Source: Isochrysis galbana (Eukaryota > Haptophyta > Isochrysidales > Isochrysidaceae). Taken from it: a stretch of DNA of 64,000 nucleotides. Under the pieces are notes generated by a model, which saw only the letters and a program-made list of their open reading frames with translations, ran no database searches and was not told where the DNA came from. Shown in pieces: positions 9,923 through 20,237 of the stretch. Within the stretch, counting starts at the first letter, position 1. Each line of letters begins with the position of its first letter. The stretch is taken from the NCBI GenBank assembly GCA_018136815.1, contig CM030933.1, positions 7,566,676 through 7,630,675 of the forward strand, written 5' to 3'. A program made the position numbers and the translations under genes.

Positions 9923-12900
9923 ATGGACGCCTCCCTCACCAGGCCAATCCCGACCCCAGCCGTCGCACAATCGTCGCTCCCTCCTGGCTGGGAGGTTGCT
10001 CACGACGAGGCATCGGGACTGCCGTACTACTTCAACCTTGAGAAGAATATCTCCTCGTGGTTGCCGCCAACATCGGGGGTGGCCAATGCTGCAAGCCGGC
10101 CACAAGTGGCGATCACCTCGGCCGCTCGGCGGGAGGCAGCGGTACGCAGCGCTGAAGAGCGCAGGAAGGAGAGGGAAGCGCAGCAAGCCGATTGGAAGGC
10201 GCGCGAGGAGGCGCTAAAGAAGCTGCGTGCCAAGACTCACGCTCGAGTCACTGGCGATGATGATGCAGCCGTCTCGAAGACAAGAGGTGGCACGGCAGAA
10301 ATGAACCCGACGCCGAGCAGCTACATGGCTGTCTCAGGGCAGCGGTCGGCTTACCCCGCGGAGCAGGCGCCGAAAGTCGTGCCCATCAATGAGCGGAGAA
10401 GTTGGCTTGCTTCACAACCAAAGACTGTGGCCGTCAGCCGAGGAGCTGAGAACGTGGCAAACTACATGGCCTGCCTCAGCAAGGAGCTGGAGAGGCCGGT
10501 AGAGCCCGTGTCATCCTTCTATTTTGATGAGAGCACAGCACTAGCCAAACTTCAGTACCGAGCCCAGAAGGAGGCGCTAGCTGCTGCAGGTGCTGGAGCC
10601 GCAACTGACGATTGGCAACCTACTGCCACAGCTAGGGCCCCCAGCAACTTAAGTGAAGAGGAGCTCAAGATTTGGTATGCTTTCGTGGCGGCAGATACTG
10701 ACGGGAGCGGGAATGTTTCTAAAAAGGAGCTCTTCCGCGCATTCGAAAAGATTGGACTGAAGGGCACTGCCAAGGAGAGGGCTCAGCTCTACCAGTTTGC
10801 AGACGCTGACAGGTCGGGAGAGATTGAGTGGCCCGAATTCCTCAAGTTGGGCCGCAAGTTCTGTCAACTGAAAGAGTTGCCGCCCAAGACGGGAAGGGTC
10901 ACCAAGGAAGAATTTGTGAGAGATCGTGCCAATCGCTCTGCTATCACCATTCAGACGGCGCATCGTGGGAAGCTCGCACGGAAGGAGATGGATGCCATGC
11001 GAAGCACTCAACAAGCAGCCCTTGCCAAACGTCAACAAGCCGCTGACGATGTAAGACGACGTGCTTTCACCGTTTACTCTGGTGGCAGGGGTCGAAGCAT
11101 ACCTCCAGCCGTGCATACATCGTTTGATGCGCATCCGACTAGCTCAATCCACACCCAAATCGTGCCTAGAGCAGGGATTGTGGGACCACAAGGATACAAT
11201 TATCCGCAAAAGAGACCATCCCATTTCGTTGACAGCCGAGGTAGTACAGGAAGCTTCATGCATCCTGCCCAGGCTCTGGTCCCGGCGGGGGAAGCCGCGC
11301 GACGTGCGGCAGCAGCGACTGCGATACAACGTTCGGCTCGCGGTTCGGCAGCCCGCAGGCACGTGAAACAGCGAGCTTCAATTAAGGAGCGCGAGTCAAA
11401 GTACCGCGAGGCCGCAGCGAAGCGTGAACAGTCGCGCCGCATATTGTCGCTTGCATCCGCACTCATTGAGCATGGCACAGGCGTTGGTGCAGGCAATTCA
11501 GCACCTACGAAAGGGGGTGCACGAAAAGGCACAGGCGCTGCACCGGTCACCAAGCGCAGGCCCAAGGAGCAGGAGGGCGCCTTGGGTAAGGCCATGAGCG
11601 AGGCGGGGATCACCTCCTCCAAAAAGGGGAAAAGGGCGGGCAAGGCCGGTGCCTCCGTCGAACCAACTCTAGCAAATAAAGTTGCTATCCACCGAGCCTT
11701 CCTCGCCACTGCCTTCGCCGCGGAATGCCGGCCAAGATCTGAGAGCGTTCCCTTGCGCGCGCTCGGGCGCATCATGCGCCGTGCGCAAGTTCCTGGCGCA
11801 TGCACCCTGCCGGCTGCGAGCGAGGAGCTGGCAAACGTTCAGCTGACATTTGACGAAGTTGCTGAAATCGCATCCAAGTTGCGAGCAAGATCTGCCGCGT
11901 CTGGTGGGCTACTGGCGGGGGACGGAGGGGTCATCAGCAGCGGCGTGGTTGATCGAGCGCCTGAAGCGGGGCAATTGACAGTAGAATCACGCGTTGCCCT
12001 CGCCCGCGCCTTCGCCGCTGCGGATGATGACGCGCGTGGTTCTGTCGCCACGTCAAGGTTGCCGAAGGCATTTGCCTCTGCAGGCGTCTTTGCATCGCCC
12101 CAGGCGTTGCACCTGCTTCTTGGTACTGCACTGAGTGATCGAAAGCGCGTCGAGTGGCGAGATTTCATGCGGATTGCGACGACTCTGGTTGCATTGCAGC
12201 CAGCAGGATTTGAGATGCTGCAGCAACCGGGTAATGATGGCGAGGGAGAGATGCTTCTTAGCGTTCACGAATTACAGCTGTTGGAGCCCCCTACCCATAC
12301 ATCAGTATACTTGACCGCAACCGTCGAAGGCGATGGTAGTGAGGAGCGGCCCGAGCCCGTGCGTACAGCGACTGTTGCTCTCTCCTCTGCACGGACAAGC
12401 ATAGGGCTACAGATGATTGTCTCCCCACGGTATCCCATCCGATTCTCCATTGTGGGATTGCCTGTCCGCAAGGCGCGTAGTATTGTTGACCCGGCGCCGG
12501 TAGAGATCTTTCGAACAGAGTTGATAACCGAGACTCTTTCTCAGGCGTATCAGGACGTCATGCGTACAGGTAGCGCATCGCAACTCGTCCTTCCTCTGTA
12601 TGACAAACAAGTCAAACGAGGGGCTCTCGTCGTCAGTATCACGGACGCGACGAGCGATCCTGCTGCTGTGCTTTCCGGAGCTCCACGAGTTCCCCTTGTA
12701 GCGGCAGACATGCCGCCGCCAATAGGCGGGTACAACGATTACGCTGATAACGATCGGACGTCGTACGGCGCATCAAGAGGTGGTGCAAGGTCCGCGTATG
12801 CGCCCCCGCCGCCTGGGCTCAGCCACTTCGAGACTCGTCTGTGGCGATCCTTCGTCGCAGCTGACGCTGATGGTAGCGGCAGGCTCTCCAAGCGCGAACT

Positions 12901-13545
12901 TACAACAGCCCTCGCTGCCGTTGGGTTGCGCGGTACGCGAGGCGATGAACTCGCGGTTTTCAAGAAGGTAATCTAGCCTCTCCGCTTGCCGGGAGATCTG
13001 AGGTCTACCGAAGGGGTATGGCAGGGCGTGAGGGGAGCTTCGTGTGTTTTGGAGAAGGCTCGCAGCAGGAGCGCACATAGTCTTTATGGCTGAGCACGCT
13101 GGGCCTGGCCTTGTTCCTCCCTTGGCAGATGGACAAAGATTCATCGGGTACAGTTGAGTGGCCGGAGTACAGACAGATTGGATTAAAGCTGAAGCAGCTG
13201 GCCAACGTTGCTGATTCTGTGGGTGGCACCGGTTCCGCTCCGGGGGACAATGGCTATCGGCAGCTCGCATCCGGAGGCAGCAGGCATCGCCCGGCTCAGC
13301 CGCCTGACGAGGATCTTTCGCGGGCAGTTACCACCATTCAAGCGGCGGGACGGGGCTCCATTTCCCGCAAAAACTCGAGGAAACTAAAGAAGCAGCAACA
13401 GCTTGCGGCGTGGAGCGCTCCTCATGTTAGCAGAGAGTCAAGATGCGCCATGGCTTCGGTGGGAATGCAGCGCCAAGATCCCAGTCAGACAATGCCAGGT
13501 GCCACGTACAAACTTCTTCCCCCGTCGGGGACAAACTATCATTGA
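9923..13545 (+). CDS. WW-domain, EF-hand and IQ-motif protein, 1,153 aa, two exons
   Basis: Exon 1 is 9,923-12,967 and exon 2 is 13,129-13,545, joined in phase 0 by a 161-base GT-AG intron (AAG|GTAATC ... TTGGCAG|ATG). The splice falls inside an EF-hand, and both sides fit. Visible parts: WW domain at residues 19-50 (W23 and W46, YYF 35-37); canonical EF-hand pair near 247-310 (loops DTDGSGNVSKKE and DADRSGEIEWPE); IQ-like motifs near 340 and 465; two degenerate EF-like pairs near 590-660 and 690-755; a second canonical pair near 975-1,035 (DADGSGRLSKRE and, across the intron, DKDSSGTVEWPE); a last IQ-like motif near 1,080. Inference: a Ca2+-regulated scaffold binding calmodulin-like partners and proline-rich ligands. 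No membrane segment or signal peptide. Not assigned to a named family. Confidence 0.85.
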
Positions 13546-13689
13546 CTTTTGATTTGATATGCGCCCACTCTCCATTCGCAATATTGTCGTCGGTAGTCCC
13601 AACATCTACGTCTGTCTTGCTGCTCCAAACTTCGCAACAAGCAGCTGTGCACGATGTGTACGCCCACTTTCGTTGTATGTCTGAGTAGG

Positions 13690-13800
13690 CCTGAGCAAAG
13701 ATATGTACGTACTTTTCTACATATTTGGGTGGGCTCTCGGCGTTTAAACATTTTTACATGTTTATAACATATTTGGGGCGGCGCAAGCCGCCGCGCCTAC
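13690..13800. repeat. ACATATTTGGG-type subterminal repeats
   Basis: Several CATATTTGGG / GATATGTAC motifs just past the EF-hand gene. The inverse (AAATATGTAG, next to C-runs) is found at 39,285-39,360 and 45,336-45,445. They look like transposase-binding subterminal repeats of a non-autonomous element, but no intact ends were found. Confidence 0.4.
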
Positions 13801-13875
13801 GTAGCCGATGGTAGAGATTTCGGAACGAGATAATTGACTGCTGTCATAATTGCACCCAAACACTAATCTTATGAT

Positions 13876-13965
13876 AGGGCGGTCAAACAGTGATTTATAA
13901 CGACTAGCTTGGGGGGGGGGGGGGGGGGGGGGGCTGCATTTTTTGACCGTCCCCCCAAGCCAATA
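13876..13965 (+). mobile_element. Short MITE, TAGGGCGGTCAAA family
   Basis: Begins TAGGGCGGTCAAACAGTG and closes with the inverted TTTTTTGACCGTCC, enclosing a run of about 23 G. Closely matches 45,686-45,760, with weaker copies at 6,695 and 29,360. About 90 bases; no coding content; no clear target-site duplication. Confidence 0.6.
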
Positions 13966-14724
13966 AAAAAACTTCCGGGGGCTCACCTATAAAAATTTGT
14001 TTAAAAATTATATTTGACTAAGCTTATGATTGGTCGCCATGGAGGGGGGCCTTCAGCCTCCCCCCCCACTCTCTCGATTCCCCTCGTGGGCGGCGATAAC
14101 CATCCAGCCCCCTGCGCCATCTCTTGGCATGCAGGGGGGACTCACCCAGACTGCCCAGACTCTCCTAAAGAGCTGGGCACAGACAGATCGCACAACGCAG
14201 TCTTTCGCGTGCATGTGGCGTGCTAGCCAAAGGATATACAAACTGCACGGTGTACTATGCATAAATCACCTAAAAGCGCCAGCTATTCTCTTCTCCTGCA
14301 GCGCTTCAGGTTGTACAAAGCACACGAAGGTCCTCATGTGCTGTAGTTGTGAAGAGAAGTCCACCTGGACTTGCGCGCTTCACTTTATCGAGCGGCTGTG
14401 CAGAACGCTGTGCCTAAAGGCCCCGCACCCCCACCCCCATGGGCAGCGCGCGGCGCGCGACAAGTTGCGGCCCCCCCATTCCCCCCTGGGAATTGTCGAT
14501 TTTTCGGAGCCAAGTCAATCTCACTTGGTAGTGGTGGTGGGGGGGGGAGGGGGCATCTGCGGGATTCTAGCAGAATTCTCGCGATGGGCTATCCTCCTGT
14601 GTTCGTTTGCAAACAATTGGGCAAACGAGATACGAGCCGCTTGCACTGACGACGACTGCCCCGTGCCCAGCTCTACTACCGAGCCATTGATCCCAGATAG
14701 AATGCATGCGAAATGTCTCATTAG
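13966..14724. other. Intergenic, no gene recognised
   Basis: A plus-strand frame of 262 codons (14,030-14,818) runs through this stretch and into the opposite-strand lumenal gene. Its composition is irregular and no domain is seen, so it is probably chance. Confidence 0.45.
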
Positions 14725-15357
14725 TCATAAGTCAGGCGCGCCGGCCTCCTGCAACAACTTTAAAATGCACTCAAAGTCATTGACACTGTTGTCTACCTGG
14801 GCCCTAGCTTCCTTGTAGATCTGTGCAAGTTGGCTGGTCCCTTTGCTAGCAAAGACGACAGAATAAAAGTCTCCATCCGCCTTCTGGAGGGCAAATAAGA
14901 TGCGCTCAGCCGCTTCATTGAAAGCGTCGAGGTCCAAACCAGCGGGCCACGAGTCTGGGTCTCCGTCCAGGGCAGCTTTGCGCACAGCGTTGAAGGCGCC
15001 ATCGATTCGATAAAGAGGTGTCTTCTTGGCCACCTCGATCGCCGCCATGCCGCGCTGCGGTGCGACGCCGCCGAGTATACGCCGTGCAGCATCGATGTTC
15101 CCCGCCCGTCCCTCGGCATCGATGACGGCATACGTTGCCCACTCGCCCTGTAGCTTGCGCAGGTCGACTGAGGCATCGCGGATCTGCTCAACGGCTTCAC
15201 GGAGGTCAGACGAGCCTGGCGTGCGCGCGTGGGCGCGGAGACTTGGTAAAAACAACAGCGCTGACGTGCTCCCTGCCAGGATAGAGCGCCGTGTCAATAA
15301 GCGGGCGTGGTGCGCCGGCGAGAGCGAGAGGACGAGGAGGCCGACGATGCACGCCAT
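14725..15357 (-). CDS. Predicted thylakoid-lumen protein, 210 aa
   Basis: ATG to stop in one exon. Residues 1-12 form a hydrophobic signal-like segment, followed by a short basic stretch. A twin-arginine motif (RRS, residues 23-25) then leads a second hydrophobic segment (26-40) ending in AHA (42-44), a lumenal processing-peptidase-type site. This layout is what is expected for a protein crossing the ER, plastid envelopes and then the thylakoid by the Tat route. The mature part (about 45-210) is predominantly helical, reminiscent of the four-helix lumenal PsbQ/Psb31 type, but the family assignment is only a guess. Conserved-looking strings are DAEGRAGNIDAARR and TPLYRIDGAF. Role inferred: photosystem-associated or other lumenal helical protein. 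Confidence 0.75.
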   Translation of the reverse strand: MACIVGLLVLSLSPAHHARLLTRRSILAGSTSALLFLPSLRAHARTPGSSDLREAVEQIRDASVDLRKLQGEWATYAVIDAEGRAGNIDAARRILGGVAPQRGMAAIEVAKKTPLYRIDGAFNAVRKAALDGDPDSWPAGLDLDAFNEAAERILFALQKADGDFYSVVFASKGTSQLAQIYKEARAQVDNSVNDFECILKLLQEAGAPDL

Positions 15358-15736
15358 CGCACGCTGTCCCGAAGGCGGCCCTCGTCCTCCTCTCCAAGAT
15401 GCGGTCTTTCTTTCATTTTCTCACCTAGACCGGAAATTCGCCTTCATGTGAATACGTACGTAGCTTTAGAGTTTAGAGAGGCAATCGCTATCGCTCCTAT
15501 TGTCGTATTTTTAGCTCATTACCCTTACTCAGCCGGGAGTAGTGGTACTAATGGGAACTGATCCAGCACCACATGCCATAAGGCATAAGGTGGGACCGCA
15601 TCATATTGCTGCGCCCGCGCGATCTCACGACGTGAGTCCTTCACGTGACGGCCACATCTACCTCTATTAGAGACCTCTACCATCTACCTCACCGACGGGT
15701 CATCATTCGCCATGCCAAGGAGGGATCGGAGTGGCA
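15358..15736. other. Intergenic between lumenal gene and LINE insertion
   Basis: Upstream region of the minus-strand lumenal gene. No open frame with a recognisable product and no clear promoter motif. Confidence 0.5.
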
Positions 15737-15884
15737 TGCCCGTGTCACTACTAAAAAAACCTTTTAATATTCGCGCCACGCGTGCGGCTACTGGGTTAAC
15801 TATTGTAGCCACGCCCAGATCCCTTCCTCTCCCTCACTCCCCGCCATGCGGCATCTCCCCTCGTGCTCTACATAGGGGCCCAGG

Positions 15885-16853
15885 CCTAGATGGGAAAAAC
15901 AGTGGGGGGGGGTCCAAAAACAGTAAAAACAGTCTGTTTTTGGCCTTCATAGAAAAACAGACAAAAACAGTCCCAAAAACACTACCGGGGGGGGGCTCTC
16001 TAACGAAGTCTTGCCGGGCGAGGGCGCTCGGTCGGGTGCGCGCCTCTCTCTCTCTCCCCCTCGCTCTCACTCTCCCTTCTCCCTCTCTCGCTCCCCCCCT
16101 CTCTCGCTCTCTCCCCCGCGCTCTCGCTCTCTCCTTCGCGCTCCTTCGCTCTCCCCCGCTCTCCCTCTCGCTCCCCCCACCTCCCTCTCTCTCGCTGCCT
16201 CTCTCTCGCTGCCTCGCTGCCTCGCTCTCTTGGTCTCGCTCCTGCGCTCTTGCTCCCGCGCTCGCTCTCCCCTCTCTCGCTTTCCCCTCTCTCGCTCGCT
16301 CGCTCTCCCTCCCTCCCTCTCTCTCTCTCTCTCTCCCCCCCCCCCCCATCCCCCTCGCTCTCACTCCCTCACTCTTTCTTACTCGCTCGCTCTCTGTCTC
16401 GCTCGCTCGCTCGCTCTCCCTCCCTCCCTCCCTCCCTCCTTCAGTCTCTGTCTCTGCTCGCGTTCTGTCTCTCCCTCGCGCGCGTGCGCTCTCTCTTTCT
16501 CTCGCTCGCTCTCTCTCCACACCCCTCCCTCCCTCTCTCTCTCTCCCCCTAGCTCCCTCTCCCCCTCGCTCCTGCGCTCTCCCTCTCCCTTGCTCTTGCT
16601 CCCTCTTGCTCCCTTCTCTCTCTCTCTCTGTCCCTTGCTCCCCCTCTCCCTCTCCCTCGCTCTCCTCTCTCTCCCTCTCTCCCCCCTCCCCCCTCGCTCT
16701 CGCTCCCTCACTCTCTTTCTCGCTCGCTCGCTTGCTCCTCGCTCGCTTGCTTTCGCTCGCTCTCCTTCCCCCCTTCCCTCCCTCCCTCCCTCCCTCCCTC
16801 CCTCCCTCCCTCCCTCCCTCCCTCCCTCCCTCCATTCCTCCCTCCCTCCCTCG

Positions 16854-16886
<33 letters not shown>

Positions 16887-16889
16887 CCT

Positions 16890-16942
<53 letters not shown>

Positions 16943-16969
16943 TCTCTCTCCCTCCCTCTCTCTCTCTCT

Positions 16970-17027
<58 letters not shown>

Positions 17028-17395
17028 GCTCCCCCTCCCCCTCCCCCCCTCCCTCTATCTCGCTCCCTCTTGCTCCCTTCTCTCTCTCCCTCTCTCCCCC
17101 CTCGCTCTGCCCTCTCCCTCTTCTTCCCTCCCTCCCTCTATCTCATTCTCCCCTTCATCACCCTTCTCTCTGGCCCCCCTCCCTCCCCCTTCCCCCTCTC
17201 CCCTCCCTCCTCCTCCTCTCTTTCTTTCCACGCACGCGTAAGCGCTCACATATGCTCACGCTCAGCGCATGGTGCATGAGTGATCGCGTTGCCATTCAAA
17301 AACGGAGACAAAAACTGAAGGGCTTGCAAAAACGGCAAAAACGGCCTGTTTTTCGCCTTCGTAGAAAAACGGTGAATACGTTTCTCCCATCTAGG
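15885..17395. mobile_element. Non-autonomous DNA transposon with 8-bp TSD, pyrimidine-rich interior
   Basis: Exact 8-bp direct repeats GGCCCAGG at 15,877-15,884 and 17,396-17,403 flank terminal inverted repeats CCTAGATGGGAAAAAC and GTTTCTCCCATCTAGG (one mismatch in 16). Removing it makes the LINE 3' UTR continuous and collinear with the copy near 51,300-51,400. The interior is about 1.2 kb of CT-rich simple sequence (16,030-17,225), including (CCCT)n at 16,770-16,850 and (CA)n at 16,974-17,023. The 8-bp TSD suggests the hAT superfamily. No transposase. A partial second copy of the left end is at 45,475-45,686. Confidence 0.88.
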
Positions 17396-17608
17396 GGCCC
17401 AGGTTGTGGGGGGGGCTGGGGCGGGCGGGGTGCACCGGCCCTCAGTGGTCTGTTCTCGCCTTCCTCCTGTGCCTCTGGGTGGCCCGTTTCTTGTTGATGT
17501 TGTGAGGGTTTTGTGCCGTTAATGGGGTATCTCTTGCTCGTGGAGTGTTCGTTTACTTGAGTGGTCTCTTAAAAACGGGGGGGGGGGGATGTGCCTCGAC
17601 TTACGCAC

Positions 17609-18456
17609 TTAGGCGAGCCTCTCGGCAAGGCCGATCGCTTTCGCCACAAGGCCGAGGTTGTCGCTCATCCTTAGTTTTCCCTTGTCGTCTTCTGTAAATA
17701 TAGGAGTGCTGAGCTCCGCTGGCTTTTTAATCTTGGGTTTTCTACCCTGGGCCGCCGTGCGGGTGCGCATTGGACGATAAGTGTTCGACGGGGTAAGGCC
17801 CCTCACCAGGGTAGTGAATCTTATTAACGTGGATTCTAAGGCTGGGATGTAGTGGTATTCGTATGATTCAAATTCTATTCTGTAGAAGTCTCTTATTATG
17901 TACCTCCAGGCTATTATGTAGAGGGTTTTCAAGCTGTCAGGGGTGGTCGCGTTTAGGTATGCGAACAATCTGTCTTTAGTTTTCTGTCTGCGGGACCTAT
18001 TCTGTTTCGGGGTGTAGTTGGCGATCGCGTCTATGGTGTCGAAGATTTTCCTTGTCGCCGGGCACCACGCTAGGTGGCATGAGTCCTCTTGATATCGATT
18101 GCACATCCTGCATGTGTTCGTTGTGCTTGTCGAGAATCTGTTTTTGGTACCTAGTCTCCTGTGGGTGATGTGTTTGAAGTGCGGGTGTTTGTCCGTGTGT
18201 TTTAATAACGGCAGGGTGTACAGCCTGGCTATGTGTTTCCAGTCCTCTTTTGAGATGTCTAGGCGTTTTTCCCATGCTGTTCTGGACTTTTGCGGGTCGT
18301 TGCGTCGTGTGGCCTTGCTTGAGCGCGGTTTTCGTGATGTCGGAAACCGTGATCGCATCAAGTGCAATTCTTCCTTTTTGTATGGCGTACTCGTCGGCTA
18401 GTGGATATTCCAAGTGCTTGGGCCCTTTATATCCATTCTCCCATCGGGCCGGGGGG
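17609..18456 (-). pseudogene. LINE ORF, C-terminal part (copy 1)
   Basis: In element sense it starts in the HPPARWENGYKGP segment, runs through a helical region (AWEKRLDISKEDWKHIARLY), then a zinc knuckle of CX2C...H...C type (CRMCNRYQEDSCHLAWC), and ends in the conserved LAERLA stop. The same tail is present at 24,111, 30,101 and 51,195. RT and endonuclease are absent through 5' truncation, and a frameshift near 18,300 splits the frame. Dead on arrival. Confidence 0.85.
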
Positions 18457-18597
18457 TGCCCGTGTCACTACTAGATCGCAGGCTTGTGAGACCTTGTGAC
18501 CTGAGTGCTGACCCCGAAGCGCGCCAACGCGAGCTCATTGCTGCAGTGCAGGCAGCTGGGTTGTGCAAGCTTGGTCTCCAAAGTCAAAGTCACTTAC

Positions 18598-18968
18598 AAC
18601 TATCGTCAATAAACAATAAACTGATAGGGTCATGGAGCGCGCGCCGCTCCCCTCCACCGCTGCCGCCGCCCTCACCGAGATCGACGATCTGCTCATAGAC
18701 CCCCCGCTGTCGCCGAAGCGACCGCGCCAGGACGACCCGCCCACCCAGGTGCCCAGCTGCCCAGGTGGGCACACACAGGCGCCACCCCAACACCAACACA
18801 CCTATTCACCTTCACAACACTGTGAACAACAAGGCAGCAAGGCGAATGCCGACATGCTGACAGCCTGGCTGCAGCACAAGCCCCACACCTCCCTCCACAG
18901 CCACAGCCACACCCACCACAACCCACTGTTGAGAAGCTCCATTAGGGAAGGCCCCCGGGTCTGGACCC
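18598..18968 (+). repeat. Repeated exon-like module, copy 1
   Basis: ACTATCG...GATAG hairpin, then ATG at 18,632. The frame reads MERAPLPSTAAAAL ... LSPKRPRQDDPP and meets CAG|GT at 18,748/18,749, a possible splice donor. The unit ends in GGCCCCCGGG..GGACCCTA. Copies: 23,152-23,505 (+), about 24,550-24,692 (-) and about 39,365-39,515 (-). The SPKRPR string resembles a nuclear-localisation signal. No identifiable full-length protein. Confidence 0.55.
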
Positions 18969-19967
18969 TATCTCTTAAGAGGCGAAGCACCTTCGGAGGT
19001 GCTGCACGCCGTCGCCGCGCCGCGCCGTCCCCTCCCATGCCTCTCAGACCACCTCGTTGGCGGCTGTAGCGGCATGGGAGGGCGTCTCCATACCCCTCAC
19101 CCATCATATCTTGGCCCTAGCCCCCAGCTCGACGCGCAGCGCGAGCTAGGTCACCTTTTGTGTCACCTGGGCGGCGCTGCATGCGCGCGCCGCGAAAGGT
19201 GCTTCACCTTTCACGAGCAGATGGGCGAACATCTAGGCGGTGGGAAGGGGGACTGACAAGCCTGGTTGCCTTTGTTTGTGGTTCGGCACGTTCCGATCGC
19301 CACAGTGGCGGGCGAGTGGCTGCTGGTGTTGGCGGCTAGCTGCTGCAGCGGCAATGGCGCAGCGCACGAGCACGAGCCAGCAATTTTACGGCAGGCTGTC
19401 TGTGTCTGCGCGCCCGATCAGGGAGTGTTATGGCTAGACACATATGGACTGCCTGCGCGCTGGCCACGGCGACGCGCAGGCAGTCCACTGCAATGCGCGC
19501 ACGTGCAGTCTGAATGCTTGTGTGTGTTGTGTGCTCGTCTCCGCTCGCTTGTATGTGGTCTGTCTCAAAGGGGAACGCTTTGCCCATCAAATATTCTGGT
19601 CCAAAGCGTTTGTGAGCAGTTCATCTTGTGTATGATTTGTAAGGCTTAGATTACTCAGCATCAATAAATGCCTCCGACACGTATAATCTTGATGAGAGTT
19701 GTGAACTCTGACTCGATCTCCTGCAGCATGCGTTGTGAACGACGTGCGACGCCGGCTCGTCGGCAGCATCGCCACCGATCAGGTCATGGGAGCAAATTTC
19801 GGGCGATGCGACTCCATCTTATGCATAAGACTAGTCCTCCATATTGATGGCAAGGCTCCAGCTCAATTTTAATGTCCTCTAGGCTCCAAGGAGCCGCCAA
19901 TATGCTAGGAATACAAAAGGGTCTCGAAGCACCTTTGCAGGTGCTTCCAGCCGCCTCTTAAGAGATA
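18969..19967. mobile_element. 1-kb inverted-repeat element flanked by TA
   Basis: Ends TATCTCTTAAGAGGCG (18,969-18,984) and CGCCTCTTAAGAGATA (19,952-19,967) are perfect inverted repeats. Taking TA as the target duplication leaves 14-bp TIRs that are themselves partly palindromic (CTCTTAAGAG). Just inside each end lies a hairpin of AGCACCT-N4-AGGTGCT type. The TA duplication points to Tc1/mariner-type mobilisation. The interior has no transposase; a 127-codon plus frame (19,266-19,649) has no known domain. It is inserted exactly at the edge of the exon-like module. Confidence 0.75.
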
Positions 19968-20237
19968 CTGCCGCGGTACCGCCCTCGGGCGCCATCAAAA
20001 ACCCAGCCCCCTTGAGGGCTGGACCCCAATTCACAGTGCAACCTGCATTGACCAGTGTTGGACCCGGAACATGGGAGCTGACGACGGCGCAAGCCAGTCA
20101 ACCGGGGACAGCCACCCGCGACGCGAAGGGGCACGGCGAGAGCCGCCCCGCGAGCACGCAAGGGACGGGCCTGAACCCCACCCCAGAGCGCCCACAGAAA
20201 CCACACGGCCCTTGCCTTGTATGTAACGAACCGGCGA

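Larger units (their letters stand above)
15737..18473 (-). mobile_element. 5'-truncated LINE copy with 17-bp target-site duplication
   Basis: The direct repeat TGCCCGTGTCACTACTA occurs at 15,737-15,753 and exactly again at 18,457-18,473. Between them lies the 3' part of an L1/Tx1-like LINE on the minus strand: the ORF end (17,609 to about 18,456) and a 3' UTR that ends, in element sense, ...ATTAAAAGGTTTTTT at 15,754. The 3' UTR is itself split by the element at 15,885-17,395. Long TSDs and 5' truncation are the signature of target-primed reverse transcription. Confidence 0.9.

Noticed and set aside
15712..17279. Long open frames of 395-509 codons on both strands
   Set aside because: They are Ser/Leu/Pro or Arg/Glu strings produced by the CT-rich tract inside the transposon; open in several frames at once, no domain.
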